Positions 26,053-33,645 of a stretch of DNA of 64,000 bases are shown in pieces. The stretch comes from Demequina muriae (GTDB lineage Bacteria; Actinomycetota; Actinomycetes; Actinomycetales; Demequinaceae): positions 496,001 through 560,000 of the forward strand of contig NZ_JAUHQA010000001.1 in the NCBI RefSeq assembly GCF_030418295.1, written 5' to 3'. How positions within the stretch are numbered: position 1 is the stretch's first letter; each line of letters starts with the position of its first letter. Under the pieces are notes generated by a model. The model had not been told where the DNA came from. It worked only from the letters and a program-made list of their open reading frames with translations, and did no database searches. A program made the position numbers and the translations under genes.

Positions 26053-26931
26053 ATGCTGCACACTAGACGAGCGCTCCGCCGCGTCATCGTGTTTACGGCT
26101 CTGGCGACTGTAGGGAGCATCAGCCTCGCGGCTTGCAGCACAGGCTCCGCGACCGACGAGCCAACGTCTCCTCCGCCTACGCCAACCTCCCGGCCGAGCG
26201 CGACATCTGAGCCAAGGACATCCCCTGCTGCTACACAACAATCGTTCGAGCATGCTTTCTCAGGGGAGATTGATTACGACCAACTCGCCGACCCAGGGTG
26301 GGAAAGTCTGGACCAGAGCGAAAGGGATCTCCGCTGCGACGCGTTCTTTGCGGCCAACATAGAAGACGAGATCGCACTGGATCCACGTACCGATGCGGCC
26401 ATCGTGGCGGAGTGGTTCAAGAATCGCATCCAGGTCGTGAACGACCTCGTGAAAGACACGTCTGAAGAGCGGAGCGAAACAGCTGCCTTGAATATCGCAG
26501 ACTGTCTCACCGGCCACTATTTCTCACGGGAAGCCAACGAGAAGCCGCAGGGAAACGATTACCTCAAAGGGGATATTTCAATTGTTGCAGAATACAAAGA
26601 AGACCCCGGAGCAAACGTAGAGTATATTGACCCTTCTAGAATTACTCGCCACGGCACTGGAACCTTCCCAGCCTTCAACGAAGATCACCAATACCCCTAC
26701 GCAGCACTCTCGATCGAAGGGTACACATCTAGCGAGAGTTTTCCTCAGTTGGTAGTACAATACTTCCAGTGGGTAGAGCACAACAACACTTTTCGCCTGA
26801 TGATTCACGATAGGCTAGATATAAGTGACTCCGATCCTTATTTTGGTGAAGAGGTTGTCGTCGTGGACCCTGTTCGTGAAGGTGCCCCCACTGCAGAGCC
26901 GCCCTTCAGTGGGCCGTTCGTGCTCGGCTGA
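26053..26931 (+). CDS. Island-borne lipoprotein of unknown function
   Basis: A 292-aa lipoprotein. It has an RRALRRVIVF start, a hydrophobic signal and a lipobox SLAAC (Cys about residue 24), then a Ser/Thr/Pro linker and a soluble domain with no motif I recognise (WESLDQSERDLRCDAF, RLMIHDRLDI). Two further cysteines (LRCDAF, ADCLTG) could pair. It lies between the IS and the tRNA-Pro site; its base composition and codon use (ATT, AGA, TTA-type codons) differ from the flanking chromosome, so it was probably acquired. ATG 26053 has GGAGAG about 8 nt upstream. Confidence 0.75.
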   Translation: MLHTRRALRRVIVFTALATVGSISLAACSTGSATDEPTSPPPTPTSRPSATSEPRTSPAATQQSFEHAFSGEIDYDQLADPGWESLDQSERDLRCDAFFAANIEDEIALDPRTDAAIVAEWFKNRIQVVNDLVKDTSEERSETAALNIADCLTGHYFSREANEKPQGNDYLKGDISIVAEYKEDPGANVEYIDPSRITRHGTGTFPAFNEDHQYPYAALSIEGYTSSESFPQLVVQYFQWVEHNNTFRLMIHDRLDISDSDPYFGEEVVVVDPVREGAPTAEPPFSGPFVLG

Positions 26932-27530
26932 CTTTCAGAATCGGGAGAACAACCCTGCCTCCCATTTAGCAGCATATGCAGTCGCGCTTCACACCGTGCA
27001 TGTCGCCAGGTTGGCATCGAGGAGGTCGGCAGTCTCTTCTGGGCTTCTCGCTCTCTCGAGGAGCAACCGCACTAGTCTCGACTAGTCTCGACGCCTCATG
27101 GACGTGCTCCCTGTTCAGCTGCCGCTTGCCACGCACGGCACGCCCGTCAAGTACGAGGACCGCCGCCGCTGACCAAGGCCGGTCCTCCTCGTACTTGCCC
27201 CACAACAGCGGTGCTTGGCGCGCCCTCGCCATGGGCTTCTCGTACCCGTAGTAGATCTACTCGCGGATCGCTTGGGTCCGCGCACGTTCGACTGGAGCAA
27301 GTTCAGGCGGGATCGCGAGAAACGCCTCCGCGAGGCGGGCGACGCACCCTGCCTGGGTCACTCGCAGGCGCACAACGGAGTCCATCCGGTCATCATTCCA
27401 GTGCTCGTGGACGGGCCCGTTCGTCGCGCTCTACGACAGTGCGAACTATCGGGCCGCACACGGGCAACTACAGTCCGACGTCCCCAACCGCACGCATGTG
27501 GCACCTCGAGGAGGGCGAAACTCCTGACAA
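26932..27530. other. About 600 bases of island without a convincing gene
   Basis: Short frames exist on both strands, the best on the minus strand at 26966-27232 (WGKYEEDRPWSAAAVLVLDG, RAVRGKRQLN), but none has a good ribosome site or a familiar motif. A small tandem repeat actagtctcg x2 lies near 27070-27090. It may be the decayed remains of an island gene. Confidence 0.4.
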
Positions 27531-27571
27531 ACGTCGGGGTGACAGGATTTGAACCTGCGACCCTCTGCTCC
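27531..27571 (+). repeat. Proximal attachment-site copy (41-bp direct repeat)
   Basis: Identical to 24061-24101 and overlapping the 3' half of the intact tRNA-Pro gene. Confidence 0.9.
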
Positions 27572-27607
27572 CAAAGCAGATGCGCTACCAAGCTGCGCTA
27601 CACCCCG
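27534..27607 (-). tRNA. tRNA-Pro (anticodon TGG)
   Basis: On the minus strand the gene folds as a full cloverleaf. The acceptor arm is CGGGGTG/CACCCCG with discriminator A; the anticodon loop TTTGGGA gives anticodon TGG; the T arm contains GGTTCAAATCC. No CCA is encoded. Its 3' end is the integration target of the adjacent island. Confidence 0.96.
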
Positions 27608-27706
27608 TCCGCGCGTCGCCACAGCGCGCGCGGTACCCGCATCGGCCGGGCTCGGCTACTCTAGTACGCGCCGGGAAGACGGGCTCGCGCCCCTCGCACC
27701 GGTGAC

Positions 27707-27780
27707 GCGGGTGTAGCTCAATGGTAGAGCCTCAGTCTTCCAAACTGATGGTGCGGGTTCGATTCCCGTCACCCGCTCCA
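27707..27780 (+). tRNA. tRNA-Gly (anticodon TCC)
   Basis: The acceptor stem is GCGGGTG/CACCCGC with discriminator T and an encoded CCA. The anticodon loop CTTCCAA gives anticodon TCC, and the T arm has GGTTCGATTCC. Confidence 0.96.
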
Positions 27781-27835
27781 TTTGCTTAGGCGTCAGTAGG
27801 TGCCGGACAGCACTCCACCATCGCGCAGAGCCGAC

Positions 27836-27853
27836 CATGAGTGCCGGACAAGG
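27836..27853 (+). repeat. Copy of dispersed GAGTGCCGGACA repeat
   Basis: The sequence catgagtgccggacaagg matches the core of the 24-bp repeats at 9174 and 10308. A partial copy (ggtgccggacag) lies at about 27799-27810. Both are between tRNA-Gly and the end of the DUF1761 gene. Confidence 0.75.
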
Positions 27854-27861
27854 GGTGCGGG

Positions 27862-28281
27862 CTAGAGGAACAGCCCGATGATGAGGCCCGAGACCGCGAG
27901 CGCCAGCGTGTCGTGCGCCGTGTCGATCCAGGTGGCCACCGGGCCCCGGATCGCGAAGCCGTCGTGCAGCAGGTGCGCCCCACCACGGAACGCGAAGCCG
28001 AGCACCCCGCCCGTCACTGCGGCGCCCCACCAGCTGTCCACTCCGAGGGCGACCAGCAGCACCGCGAGCAACAGCAGCCCGAGCACGTTGCCCACCACCA
28101 TCTGACCGAACGCGAGCCCCATCCTCGCGTCCTTCATCTGCTCGTCGGTGAACCCGACCGCTCGCTGCCACGGCCGGAAGAAGCCTTGCGGCGAGTACCA
28201 GAAGAACCCCAGAGCGAACGTCGCGACGAACGCCAGCAGGACTCCCAGCCATGGGATCCCGTCAATGCTGAACCACTCCAT
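27862..28281 (-). CDS. DUF1761 membrane protein
   Basis: A 139-aa protein with four hydrophobic segments. Its DUF1761 hallmarks are ATFALGFFWYSPQGFFRPWQ near the N-terminus and GFAFRGGAHLLHDGFAIRG before the last helices. The biochemical role is unknown. ATG 28281 is preceded by GAGGAGGGTGAC, a strong ribosome site. It is followed by the tRNA-Gly region and repeat copies. Confidence 0.85.
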   Translation of the reverse strand: MEWFSIDGIPWLGVLLAFVATFALGFFWYSPQGFFRPWQRAVGFTDEQMKDARMGLAFGQMVVGNVLGLLLLAVLLVALGVDSWWGAAVTGGVLGFAFRGGAHLLHDGFAIRGPVATWIDTAHDTLALAVSGLIIGLFL

Positions 28282-28341
28282 GTCACCCTCCTCGCGGGAC
28301 GGACCCGCTGCCGTCGCGACGCTCTGATGCGCCGCCGAGCC

Positions 28342-28812
28342 CTAGGTACGCCCGAGAGCCTCCGCCGCTCGTGCGATGTCGTCGAGGTCCCGGGTCAGCG
28401 CCTTCTCTGAGGCCTTGCGTCCCAGCGCTCCGAACAGCGCCCACGCCAGCCGCTGGCCAAGCGAAGGGTTCACGGTCTCGCCGGTGAACGCCACGCTGAG
28501 GAGCGTTCCGAGCCCGCGCGGCTCACACGTGAACACCGTGGAGTAGCGAGTGCCACTCGACTCGGCTTCGATAGTGGTCGACCGGGGTGCATCGACCGCT
28601 GCCACCCACATCTCCTCGGACGCCTCTTTGCCGAGCATCCGACGAGTCTCGCGCCACCGCACGCCCACGTCGTAGCCCTCGCCCTCGAGACGCTCGATCG
28701 AGATCACGCCCGAGAGCACCTCGGCCGCGCCGTCGATGTCCGTGATGACGCCCCAGACCTCGCGGGGGTCCGCCTTGATCTCCCGCTGCGCGAGCACTGT
28801 CGACACTGCCAT
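28342..28812 (-). CDS. SRPBCC-family lipid/ligand-binding-fold protein
   Basis: A 156-aa protein with the START/SRPBCC plan: an N-terminal strand (VLAQREIKADPREVWGVITD), antiparallel strands with GYDVGVRWRETRRM, and a long C-terminal helix (LGRKASEKALTRDLDDIARA). Such polyketide-cyclase-like proteins bind hydrophobic ligands in a cavity; no specific substrate is evident. ATG 28812 has AAAGGAG upstream. Confidence 0.82.
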   Translation of the reverse strand: MAVSTVLAQREIKADPREVWGVITDIDGAAEVLSGVISIERLEGEGYDVGVRWRETRRMLGKEASEEMWVAAVDAPRSTTIEAESSGTRYSTVFTCEPRGLGTLLSVAFTGETVNPSLGQRLAWALFGALGRKASEKALTRDLDDIARAAEALGRT

Positions 28813-28893
28813 GGTTCCGCTCCTTTGCCGCCTGCGCGGCTCGGTTTCACCCTAGACCCCGCCCGCTGCGCCGTCCTCCCGAGCCCGCGGTTC

Positions 28894-28923
28894 TTGCTCC
28901 CGCCCGCGCATCGGCGCTACTCT
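28894..28923 (+). promoter_or_regulatory. Predicted promoter of the cysteine leader-cysK operon
   Basis: A -35-like TTGCTC (28894-28899) and a -10-like TACTCT (28918-28923) are separated by 18 bases. Transcription would start near 28930, giving a short leader with an AAAGG ribosome site at 28941-28945. The spacer contains a near-match (gcgcatcggcg) to the over-represented motif. Confidence 0.5.
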
Positions 28924-28953
28924 GGCAGACGTCCGCACAGAAAGGTCAGCGAG

Positions 28954-29046
28954 ATGAGCACCGAGAACAGCGCCTACGCGCCGTTCTCGCCTGCCCCGCT
29001 GATGTGTGCGACCCTCCGCAGCTGCATGTGCTGCTGCTGTCTGTAG
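28954..29046 (+). CDS. Polycysteine leader peptide upstream of cysK
   Basis: A 30-codon frame begins at ATG 28954, eight bases after AAAGG, and ends at TAG 29044-29046. The product ends in a cysteine run, [12 protein letters not shown], after a neutral N-terminus with one more Cys. cysK begins 133 bases downstream on the same strand. In mycobacteria, polycysteine short ORFs upstream of sulfur genes act as cysteine-responsive attenuators: ribosomes stall on Cys codons when cysteine is scarce. Location and composition support the same role here, which is inference. Small hairpins follow at 29060-29076 and 29143-29155. Confidence 0.8.
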   Translation: MSTENSAYAPFSPAPLMCATLRSCMCCCCL

Positions 29047-29059
29047 AGCGCTAGCGCGC

Positions 29060-29155
29060 GCCCGCCACGAGCGGGCTCGATGCACGCCAGCGCTCGCCCC
29101 GGTATCGAATCCCGATGCACTCCTGTTGTTCTCACCGGACACGCCCTCTCAGGGC
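29060..29155 (+). promoter_or_regulatory. Hairpins between the leader peptide and cysK
   Basis: A 6-bp stem, gcccgc-cacga-gcgggc, lies at 29060-29076, 14 bases past the leader stop. A second stem, gccct-ctc-agggc, lies at 29143-29155, 25 bases before the cysK start. They could take part in attenuation or in hiding the AAGGAAG site of cysK. No classical U-run terminator is present. Confidence 0.35.
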
Positions 29156-29179
29156 CTCATCACCGAAGGAAGACCACTC

Positions 29180-30115
29180 ATGGCAAGGATTTTCGAGGAC
29201 GCTACGGCCCTCATCGGCAACACTCCCCTGGTCAAGATCAACGCTCTCGCCGAAGGCGCCGGCGCGACCGTGCTCGGCAAGCTCGAGTTCTACAACCCCG
29301 CGAACTCCGTGAAGGACCGCCTGGGCGTCGCGATCGTCGACGCCGCTGAGAAGTCGGGCGACCTCCAGCCGGGCGGCACCATCGTCGAGGCGACCTCGGG
29401 CAACACCGGCATCGCGCTCGCGATGGTCGGCGCCGCTCGCGGCTACCACGTCGTGCTGGCGATGCCCGAGACGATGTCGAAGGAGCGCCGCGCGCTGCTG
29501 CGGGCCTTCGGAGCCGAGCTCATCCTCACCCCTGGACCCGAGGGAATGAAGGGCGCCGTCGAGGCGGCGAACAAGATCGCCGAGGAGCGTCCCGGCTCGG
29601 TGCTCGCGCGGCAGTTCGCCAACGAGGCCAACCCCGAGATCCACCGCCGCACCACGGCCGAGGAGATCTGGAACGACACCGACGGCGAAGTCGACATCGT
29701 CGTCGCCGGCATCGGCACCGGTGGCACCATCACCGGCGTGGGCGAGGTCCTGAAGGCACGCAAGCCCAGCATCCAGATCATCGCGGTGGAGCCGGCCGAG
29801 AGCCCCATCCTGAACGGCGGCGAGCCCGGCCCGCACAAGATCCAGGGCATCGGCGCGAACTTCGTGCCCGAGATCCTCAACACCGAGATCTACGATGAGG
29901 TCATCGACGTCGACTCCGAGACCTCGGTGGCGACCGCCCGTGCCGCGGCTCGCAAGGAGGGCCTCCTGGTGGGCATCTCCTCGGGTGCGGCGCTGCACGC
30001 GGCCATCGAGGTCGCCAAGCGTCCCGAGAACGCCGGCAAGACCATCGTCACCATCATCCCGTCGTTCGGCGAGCGGTACCTCTCCTCGGTGCTCTACGCC
30101 GACCTGATGGACTGA
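29180..30115 (+). CDS. cysK: Cysteine synthase (O-acetylserine sulfhydrylase)
   Basis: A 311-aa PLP enzyme that makes cysteine from O-acetylserine and sulfide. The PLP lysine is in [11 protein letters not shown], the substrate loop is TSGNTGIAL and the phosphate-binding loop is [10 protein letters not shown]. Length and motifs are typical of CysK. ATG 29180 follows AAGGAAG. It is preceded by the polycysteine leader and followed at 25 bases by cysE, so both biosynthetic steps lie under the same likely control. Confidence 0.97.
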   Translation: MARIFEDATALIGNTPLVKINALAEGAGATVLGKLEFYNPANSVKDRLGVAIVDAAEKSGDLQPGGTIVEATSGNTGIALAMVGAARGYHVVLAMPETMSKERRALLRAFGAELILTPGPEGMKGAVEAANKIAEERPGSVLARQFANEANPEIHRRTTAEEIWNDTDGEVDIVVAGIGTGGTITGVGEVLKARKPSIQIIAVEPAESPILNGGEPGPHKIQGIGANFVPEILNTEIYDEVIDVDSETSVATARAAARKEGLLVGISSGAALHAAIEVAKRPENAGKTIVTIIPSFGERYLSSVLYADLMD

Positions 30116-30140
30116 CCGAGCACGAGAGGCCCGTCCCCGT

Positions 30141-30806
30141 ATGTCTGACCACCCTGGATTCTTGAGCCTCGCGCTCGAGGACATCCGCACCGCCATGAGA
30201 CGCGACCCTGCGGCGCGCTCGTGGATCGTCATCGCGTTGTCGTATCAGGGGGTCCACGCCATCTGGCACCACCGTGCCGCTCACTGGTTGTGGAATCACG
30301 GTCTGCGCACCTACGGTCGGCTCTGGTCTCAGCACGCCCGCCGTCGCACCGGGATCGAGATCCATCCCGGTGCGACGCTGGGGCGTCGCGTCTTCATCGA
30401 CCACGGCATGGGCGTGGTGATCGGCGAGACCGCCGTGGTCGGCAACGACGTGCTGCTCTTCCACGGCGTGACGCTCGGCGGCACCACCATGAGCCCTGGC
30501 AAGCGCCACCCCACCGTCGGCGACCGGGTGGTCATCGGCGCAGGCGCCAAGGTCCTCGGGCCGGTGCACATCGGCTGCGATGCGCGGATCGGCGCGAATG
30601 CCGTGCTGGTCAAGGACGTCCCCGATGGGGCGACCGCGGTGGGCATCCCGGCGAAGATCCGCGAGCACCCCAGCTCGCGTGAAGCGGGCACCGCAGCGTC
30701 GTCGATCGACGCGGGTGATTCGTACCGGCACCCGGACCCGGATGCCCTGCCGGAGGGCGCCGTCTCGCATCATGAGCAGCGCGAACCGGCGATGTATTAC
30801 ATCTAG
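30141..30806 (+). CDS. cysE: Serine O-acetyltransferase
   Basis: A 221-aa EpsC-type serine acetyltransferase. A short helical N-terminus ([20 protein letters not shown]) precedes a left-handed beta-helix with [39 protein letters not shown] and [13 protein letters not shown]. It supplies O-acetylserine to CysK. The last residues are MYYI; in CysE the C-terminal Ile inserts into the CysK active site to form the cysteine synthase complex, and that Ile is kept here after a long tail. It lies in an operon with cysK and is followed by a terminator cluster. Confidence 0.96.
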   Translation: MSDHPGFLSLALEDIRTAMRRDPAARSWIVIALSYQGVHAIWHHRAAHWLWNHGLRTYGRLWSQHARRRTGIEIHPGATLGRRVFIDHGMGVVIGETAVVGNDVLLFHGVTLGGTTMSPGKRHPTVGDRVVIGAGAKVLGPVHIGCDARIGANAVLVKDVPDGATAVGIPAKIREHPSSREAGTAASSIDAGDSYRHPDPDALPEGAVSHHEQREPAMYYI

Positions 30807-30911
30807 TCGCGGAAATTTCTTCGCGCGCCTCTGTCGCGAGCCTCGCGAAAGCGCTAGCCTGACAGAAGTTTCAGACAACCTAGACCTGGCGTGCCCCTCA
30901 GCCGCGCCACG

Positions 30912-30950
30912 GACGACGGGCCCCTCGCATATGGCGGGGGGCCCGTTGTC
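30912..30950 (+). terminator. Terminator hairpin 1 after cysE
   Basis: The stem gacgacgggcccctcgc pairs with gcggggggcccgttgtc around a short loop (atatg), with two mismatches. It lies 105 bases past cysE. Confidence 0.6.
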
Positions 30951-30987
30951 ACGTCTGGACCTGCGCCCCACGCGGCCGGACATGACA

Positions 30988-31017
30988 ACGGGCCCCCGCC
31001 GTGCGGCGAGGGCCCGT
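30988..31017. terminator. Terminator hairpin 2 between cysE and dps
   Basis: The stem acgggcccccgcc pairs with ggcgagggcccgt around gtgc. A third small stem (gagtccc/gggactc) follows at 31018-31042. Its left arm can also pair with the right arm of hairpin 1, giving an alternative fold. It can serve the convergent dps gene. Confidence 0.6.
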
Positions 31018-31099
31018 GAGTCCCGAGGGGGGTCGGGGACTCGTCCCGGGAGGGGACAGTGTCAGCGCCGTGAACCGAACCCGGTCACGACTGGCGCCA

Positions 31100-31579
31100 T
31101 CAGGAGGCGAAGGCCCGGAGCATCCAGGCCGTCTCCTCGTGGAAGTCGAGGCGCCCGTTGTAGAGGTCTGCGGTCGCGCCGTCGCCGGCCTCGTCCGCGG
31201 CCTCCGACAGGGGCCGGATCGCCGCGGCGATGGCCTCGTGGTCGCGCTGCAGGTTCTTCACCATGGTCATGGCGTCGGACGCGGGCTCGTGGTCCTTGAG
31301 AGTCGCGAGCTCGAGCATCTCCGCCATCGAGCCAGGCGCCTCCACGCCGAGCGCACGCATGCGCTCCGCAAGGTCATCTGCCGCGAGGAAGAGTGCGTTG
31401 TACTGCTCTTCGAGCATGAGGTGCAGCGAGCGGAAGTGAGGTCCCGTGACGTTCCAGTGGTAGCCCTGGGTCTTCAGGTACAGGGTGAACGTGTCGGCCA
31501 GCGCCTGCCCGAGTCCTGCATTGATGGACTTGAGGTCCTCTTCCTTGATACCGATGTCGGGACTTGACTTGGTCGCCAT
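31100..31579 (-). CDS. dps: Dps-family DNA-binding ferritin-like protein
   Basis: A 159-aa protein of the Dps miniferritin family, which stores iron and shields DNA in starvation or oxidative stress. The ferroxidase signature is present: YLKTQGYHWNVTGPHFRSLH then LEEQYNALFLAADDLAERMRALG, including the His, Asp and Glu positions. It forms a dodecamer in the cytoplasm. The start is ATG 31579 (MATKSSPDIG) with AAGGAGA upstream. It converges on the cysE terminators. Confidence 0.94.
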   Translation of the reverse strand: MATKSSPDIGIKEEDLKSINAGLGQALADTFTLYLKTQGYHWNVTGPHFRSLHLMLEEQYNALFLAADDLAERMRALGVEAPGSMAEMLELATLKDHEPASDAMTMVKNLQRDHEAIAAAIRPLSEAADEAGDGATADLYNGRLDFHEETAWMLRAFAS

Positions 31580-31696
31580 TGCTGTCTCCTTCACGTCTGT
31601 TCCTCTGAGGTCGGACACCCAGGTAACGAGCCGTCCCTGTGGGCCATTCCCACACCGATTTCGGGAATGTCCGGCGTGCCGGTACGTTCCGGAGGT

Positions 31697-32206
31697 ATGA
31701 GCATCAAGTTGCCCGGACAGCCGTCAGGCGAGGCCTGCCCCACCCCAGGATCCGCTGGCTCCACGCACGCACTCGACGACGACGCGCTGGTGGATCTGCT
31801 GGCTGGCGCGCGAACCGTCGCCGTCGTCGGCGCATCGCCGAACGACCACCGCACCAGCTACTCGATCGCCGCGTGGCTCATGACGCGCACGCCGTTCGAG
31901 GTCTACCTCGTCAACCCGATGGCCGAAGGCCAGGAGATCCGCGGCCACGGCTTCTACTCGTCGCTCGCCGAGCTGCCCGTGGTCCCTGACATCGTGGACG
32001 TGTTCCGGCGCTCCGAGCACGTGCCTCCCGTGGCGGACGACGCGATCGCCGTGGGTGCGCGCGCACTGTGGATGCAGCTCGGCGTCGCCCACGCGGAGTC
32101 GGCAGCGCTCGCGCGCGATGCCGGACTCGATGTCGTCGAGAACCGCTGCATCAAGGTGGAGTACGAGCGCCTCCGCGACGCCGTGGAGCAGGCCGCAGCC
32201 GAGTAG
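31697..32206 (+). CDS. CoA-binding Rossmann-fold protein, YccU family
   Basis: A 169-aa YccU-like protein. The CoA-binding Rossmann motif is TVAVVGASPNDHRTSYSIA, followed by YLVNPMAEGQEIRG, DIVDVFRRSEHVPPVADDAI, GARALWMQLGV and a final DVVENRCIKVEYERL. The family binds CoA; its role is unclear. ATG 31697 has GGAGG only one base away, so the start may instead be the ATG at 31667, or the transcript may be leaderless from TACGTT. Confidence 0.85.
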   Translation: MSIKLPGQPSGEACPTPGSAGSTHALDDDALVDLLAGARTVAVVGASPNDHRTSYSIAAWLMTRTPFEVYLVNPMAEGQEIRGHGFYSSLAELPVVPDIVDVFRRSEHVPPVADDAIAVGARALWMQLGVAHAESAALARDAGLDVVENRCIKVEYERLRDAVEQAAAE

Positions 32207-32283
32207 CAGGTCCGCTCCCAGCCGCACTGAACCTCGCCCCGCTGCGCGAGCGCAAAGTCGCCGTCTGGTGCCACAATCGTGGC

Positions 32284-33555
32284 GTGACCACACCTCAGGG
32301 CTATCACGCCCTCTCCGTTGACCATTCCCGTGCCGCCGAGGTCCTGCACGTCGACGCCTTCGCCTTCGCGTTCACGGTCCCGGAGAAGGACGCCGGGTTC
32401 ATCCACGACATCCTGCCGTGGGACCGCACGCGGGCGATCGAGGTCGTCGATCCGCTGCGCGGGCGCGTCGGCACGCTTGCCGCGGTCCACGCGTCGTTCG
32501 CGTTCAAGACGCGAGTGCCGGGCGGCCGCGAGGTGGCGACCGCAGGTCTCAGCTGGGTGGGCGTCCACCCCGGACATCGCCGCCGCGGGCTGCTGCGCGC
32601 GATGATCCACGACCACTTCTCCCGGTCCCTGGCTCGCGGCGAGGTCATCTCGACACTGTTCGCTGCGGAGACCCAGATCTACCAGCGGTTCGGCTACGGC
32701 CTGGCGGCGACCGAGGCACGCGTCCAGCTGGGCCGAGGCGTCGACATCCGCCCGCTCGAGGGCTCGGACGCTCTCTCGGTCGAGATCGACTCCGCTTCTC
32801 TCGAGCGCCACGGCGACGAGATCCGCTCGATCCAGTCGCGCATGGCCCGGCCCGGCACCGTCACGACTCTCGCACCGCAGACCTTGGCCGACATCCTCAT
32901 GGACCTCGAGATCGACCGCGAGGGCGGCGAGGAGCTGCGGATCGCGGTCGTGCGCGATGGCGCGGACCCCGTCGCATGGGCGCTGTTCCAGCGCAAGGGC
33001 GACTGGGGAGACTCCGGACCCGACGGCAAGGTCAGGGTGCGGGCGTGGGGCGCGCTCGACGCGGCGTCCACCGTGCGCCTCTGGGGGGTGCTCGTCGACT
33101 TCGACCTGATGGCGACCACCTACGCGGGCAAGTTCGCGCTCGACGACCCGCTCCTCCTCCGCCTCAAGGACATCCGCTCGGCGAAGGTCGCAGTGGCCGA
33201 CAATCTGTGGGTCCGCATCCTCGACGTCGCCGAGGCGCTGCAGGCGCGCGGATACGCCGCAGAATGCGATGTCACGATCCATCTCGAGGACGCGTTCCTG
33301 CCGCTCAACGCTGGCGTGTGGAGGATCCACGTGGCCAGCGGCGAGGCGCGCGTCACACGGGACGACGGCGCGGACCCGGCCAGCGCGGACCTCCGGATCG
33401 ACATCCAGGAGCTGGGGGCCGCGTACCTGGGCGGCACCACCATCACGGAGCTGCTGCGCGCGGGGCTCGTCGACGAGCGCACTCCCGGCACTGCGGCAGA
33501 GCTGTCCCGAGCGATGGCCTCGGACATCAAGCCCGTCGCGAACTTCGGGTTCTAG
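32284..33555 (+). CDS. Eis-like GNAT acetyltransferase with sterol-carrier-like C-domain (copy 1)
   Basis: A 423-aa Eis-family protein: an N-terminal GNAT domain with the acetyl-CoA loop VGVHPGHRRRGLLRAM, a second GNAT-like domain, and a C-terminal SCP2-like domain (AFLPLNAGVWRIHVASGEA). Eis enzymes acetylate amines, including aminoglycosides and other amines, as hexamers. The C-terminal carboxylate catalytic residue is seen as the final Phe (VANFGF). GTG 32284 has no Shine-Dalgarno; CACAAT lies six bases upstream, so it is probably leaderless. A paralogue follows 90 bases later; substrate unknown. Confidence 0.88.
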   Translation: MTTPQGYHALSVDHSRAAEVLHVDAFAFAFTVPEKDAGFIHDILPWDRTRAIEVVDPLRGRVGTLAAVHASFAFKTRVPGGREVATAGLSWVGVHPGHRRRGLLRAMIHDHFSRSLARGEVISTLFAAETQIYQRFGYGLAATEARVQLGRGVDIRPLEGSDALSVEIDSASLERHGDEIRSIQSRMARPGTVTTLAPQTLADILMDLEIDREGGEELRIAVVRDGADPVAWALFQRKGDWGDSGPDGKVRVRAWGALDAASTVRLWGVLVDFDLMATTYAGKFALDDPLLLRLKDIRSAKVAVADNLWVRILDVAEALQARGYAAECDVTIHLEDAFLPLNAGVWRIHVASGEARVTRDDGADPASADLRIDIQELGAAYLGGTTITELLRAGLVDERTPGTAAELSRAMASDIKPVANFGF

Positions 33556-33645
33556 CGACCATGCGCCCCGACCTTCGCCTCGCTCGCAGACAGTGCGTGG
33601 GCGTCAGGGTTTGGGGCCCGAGCAGAAACCTGGAACCCTAGGGGC

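Larger units (their letters stand above)
24061..27530. mobile_element. Integrated island remnant at tRNA-Pro
   Basis: A 3.5 kb segment bounded by the two 41-bp direct repeats lies directly downstream of the tRNA-Pro 3' end. It holds a truncated zinc-ribbon gene, a degenerate IS3-type element, a lipoprotein gene of visibly lower GC, and about 600 bases without a convincing gene. No integrase or replication gene is visible, so the element looks shrunken and immobile. Bases 24102-24265 hold nothing recognisable. Confidence 0.75.

Noticed and set aside
26966-27232. Minus-strand frame with WGKYEEDRPWSAAAVLVLDG
   Set aside because: It looks partly protein-like but lacks a ribosome site, ends in low-quality sequence, and matches nothing I know. 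It is mentioned only in the island gap.
27215-27664. Plus-strand frame containing GVTGFEPATLCSQSRCATKLRYTP
   Set aside because: This peptide is the well-known antisense translation of a tRNA-Pro gene, not a protein. The same artefact appears at 23940-24170 over the attachment-site copy.
27656-28252. Minus-strand frame ending ERVTGIEPAPSVWKTEALPLSYTR
   Set aside because: Antisense reading of the tRNA-Gly gene plus a shadow of the DUF1761 gene.
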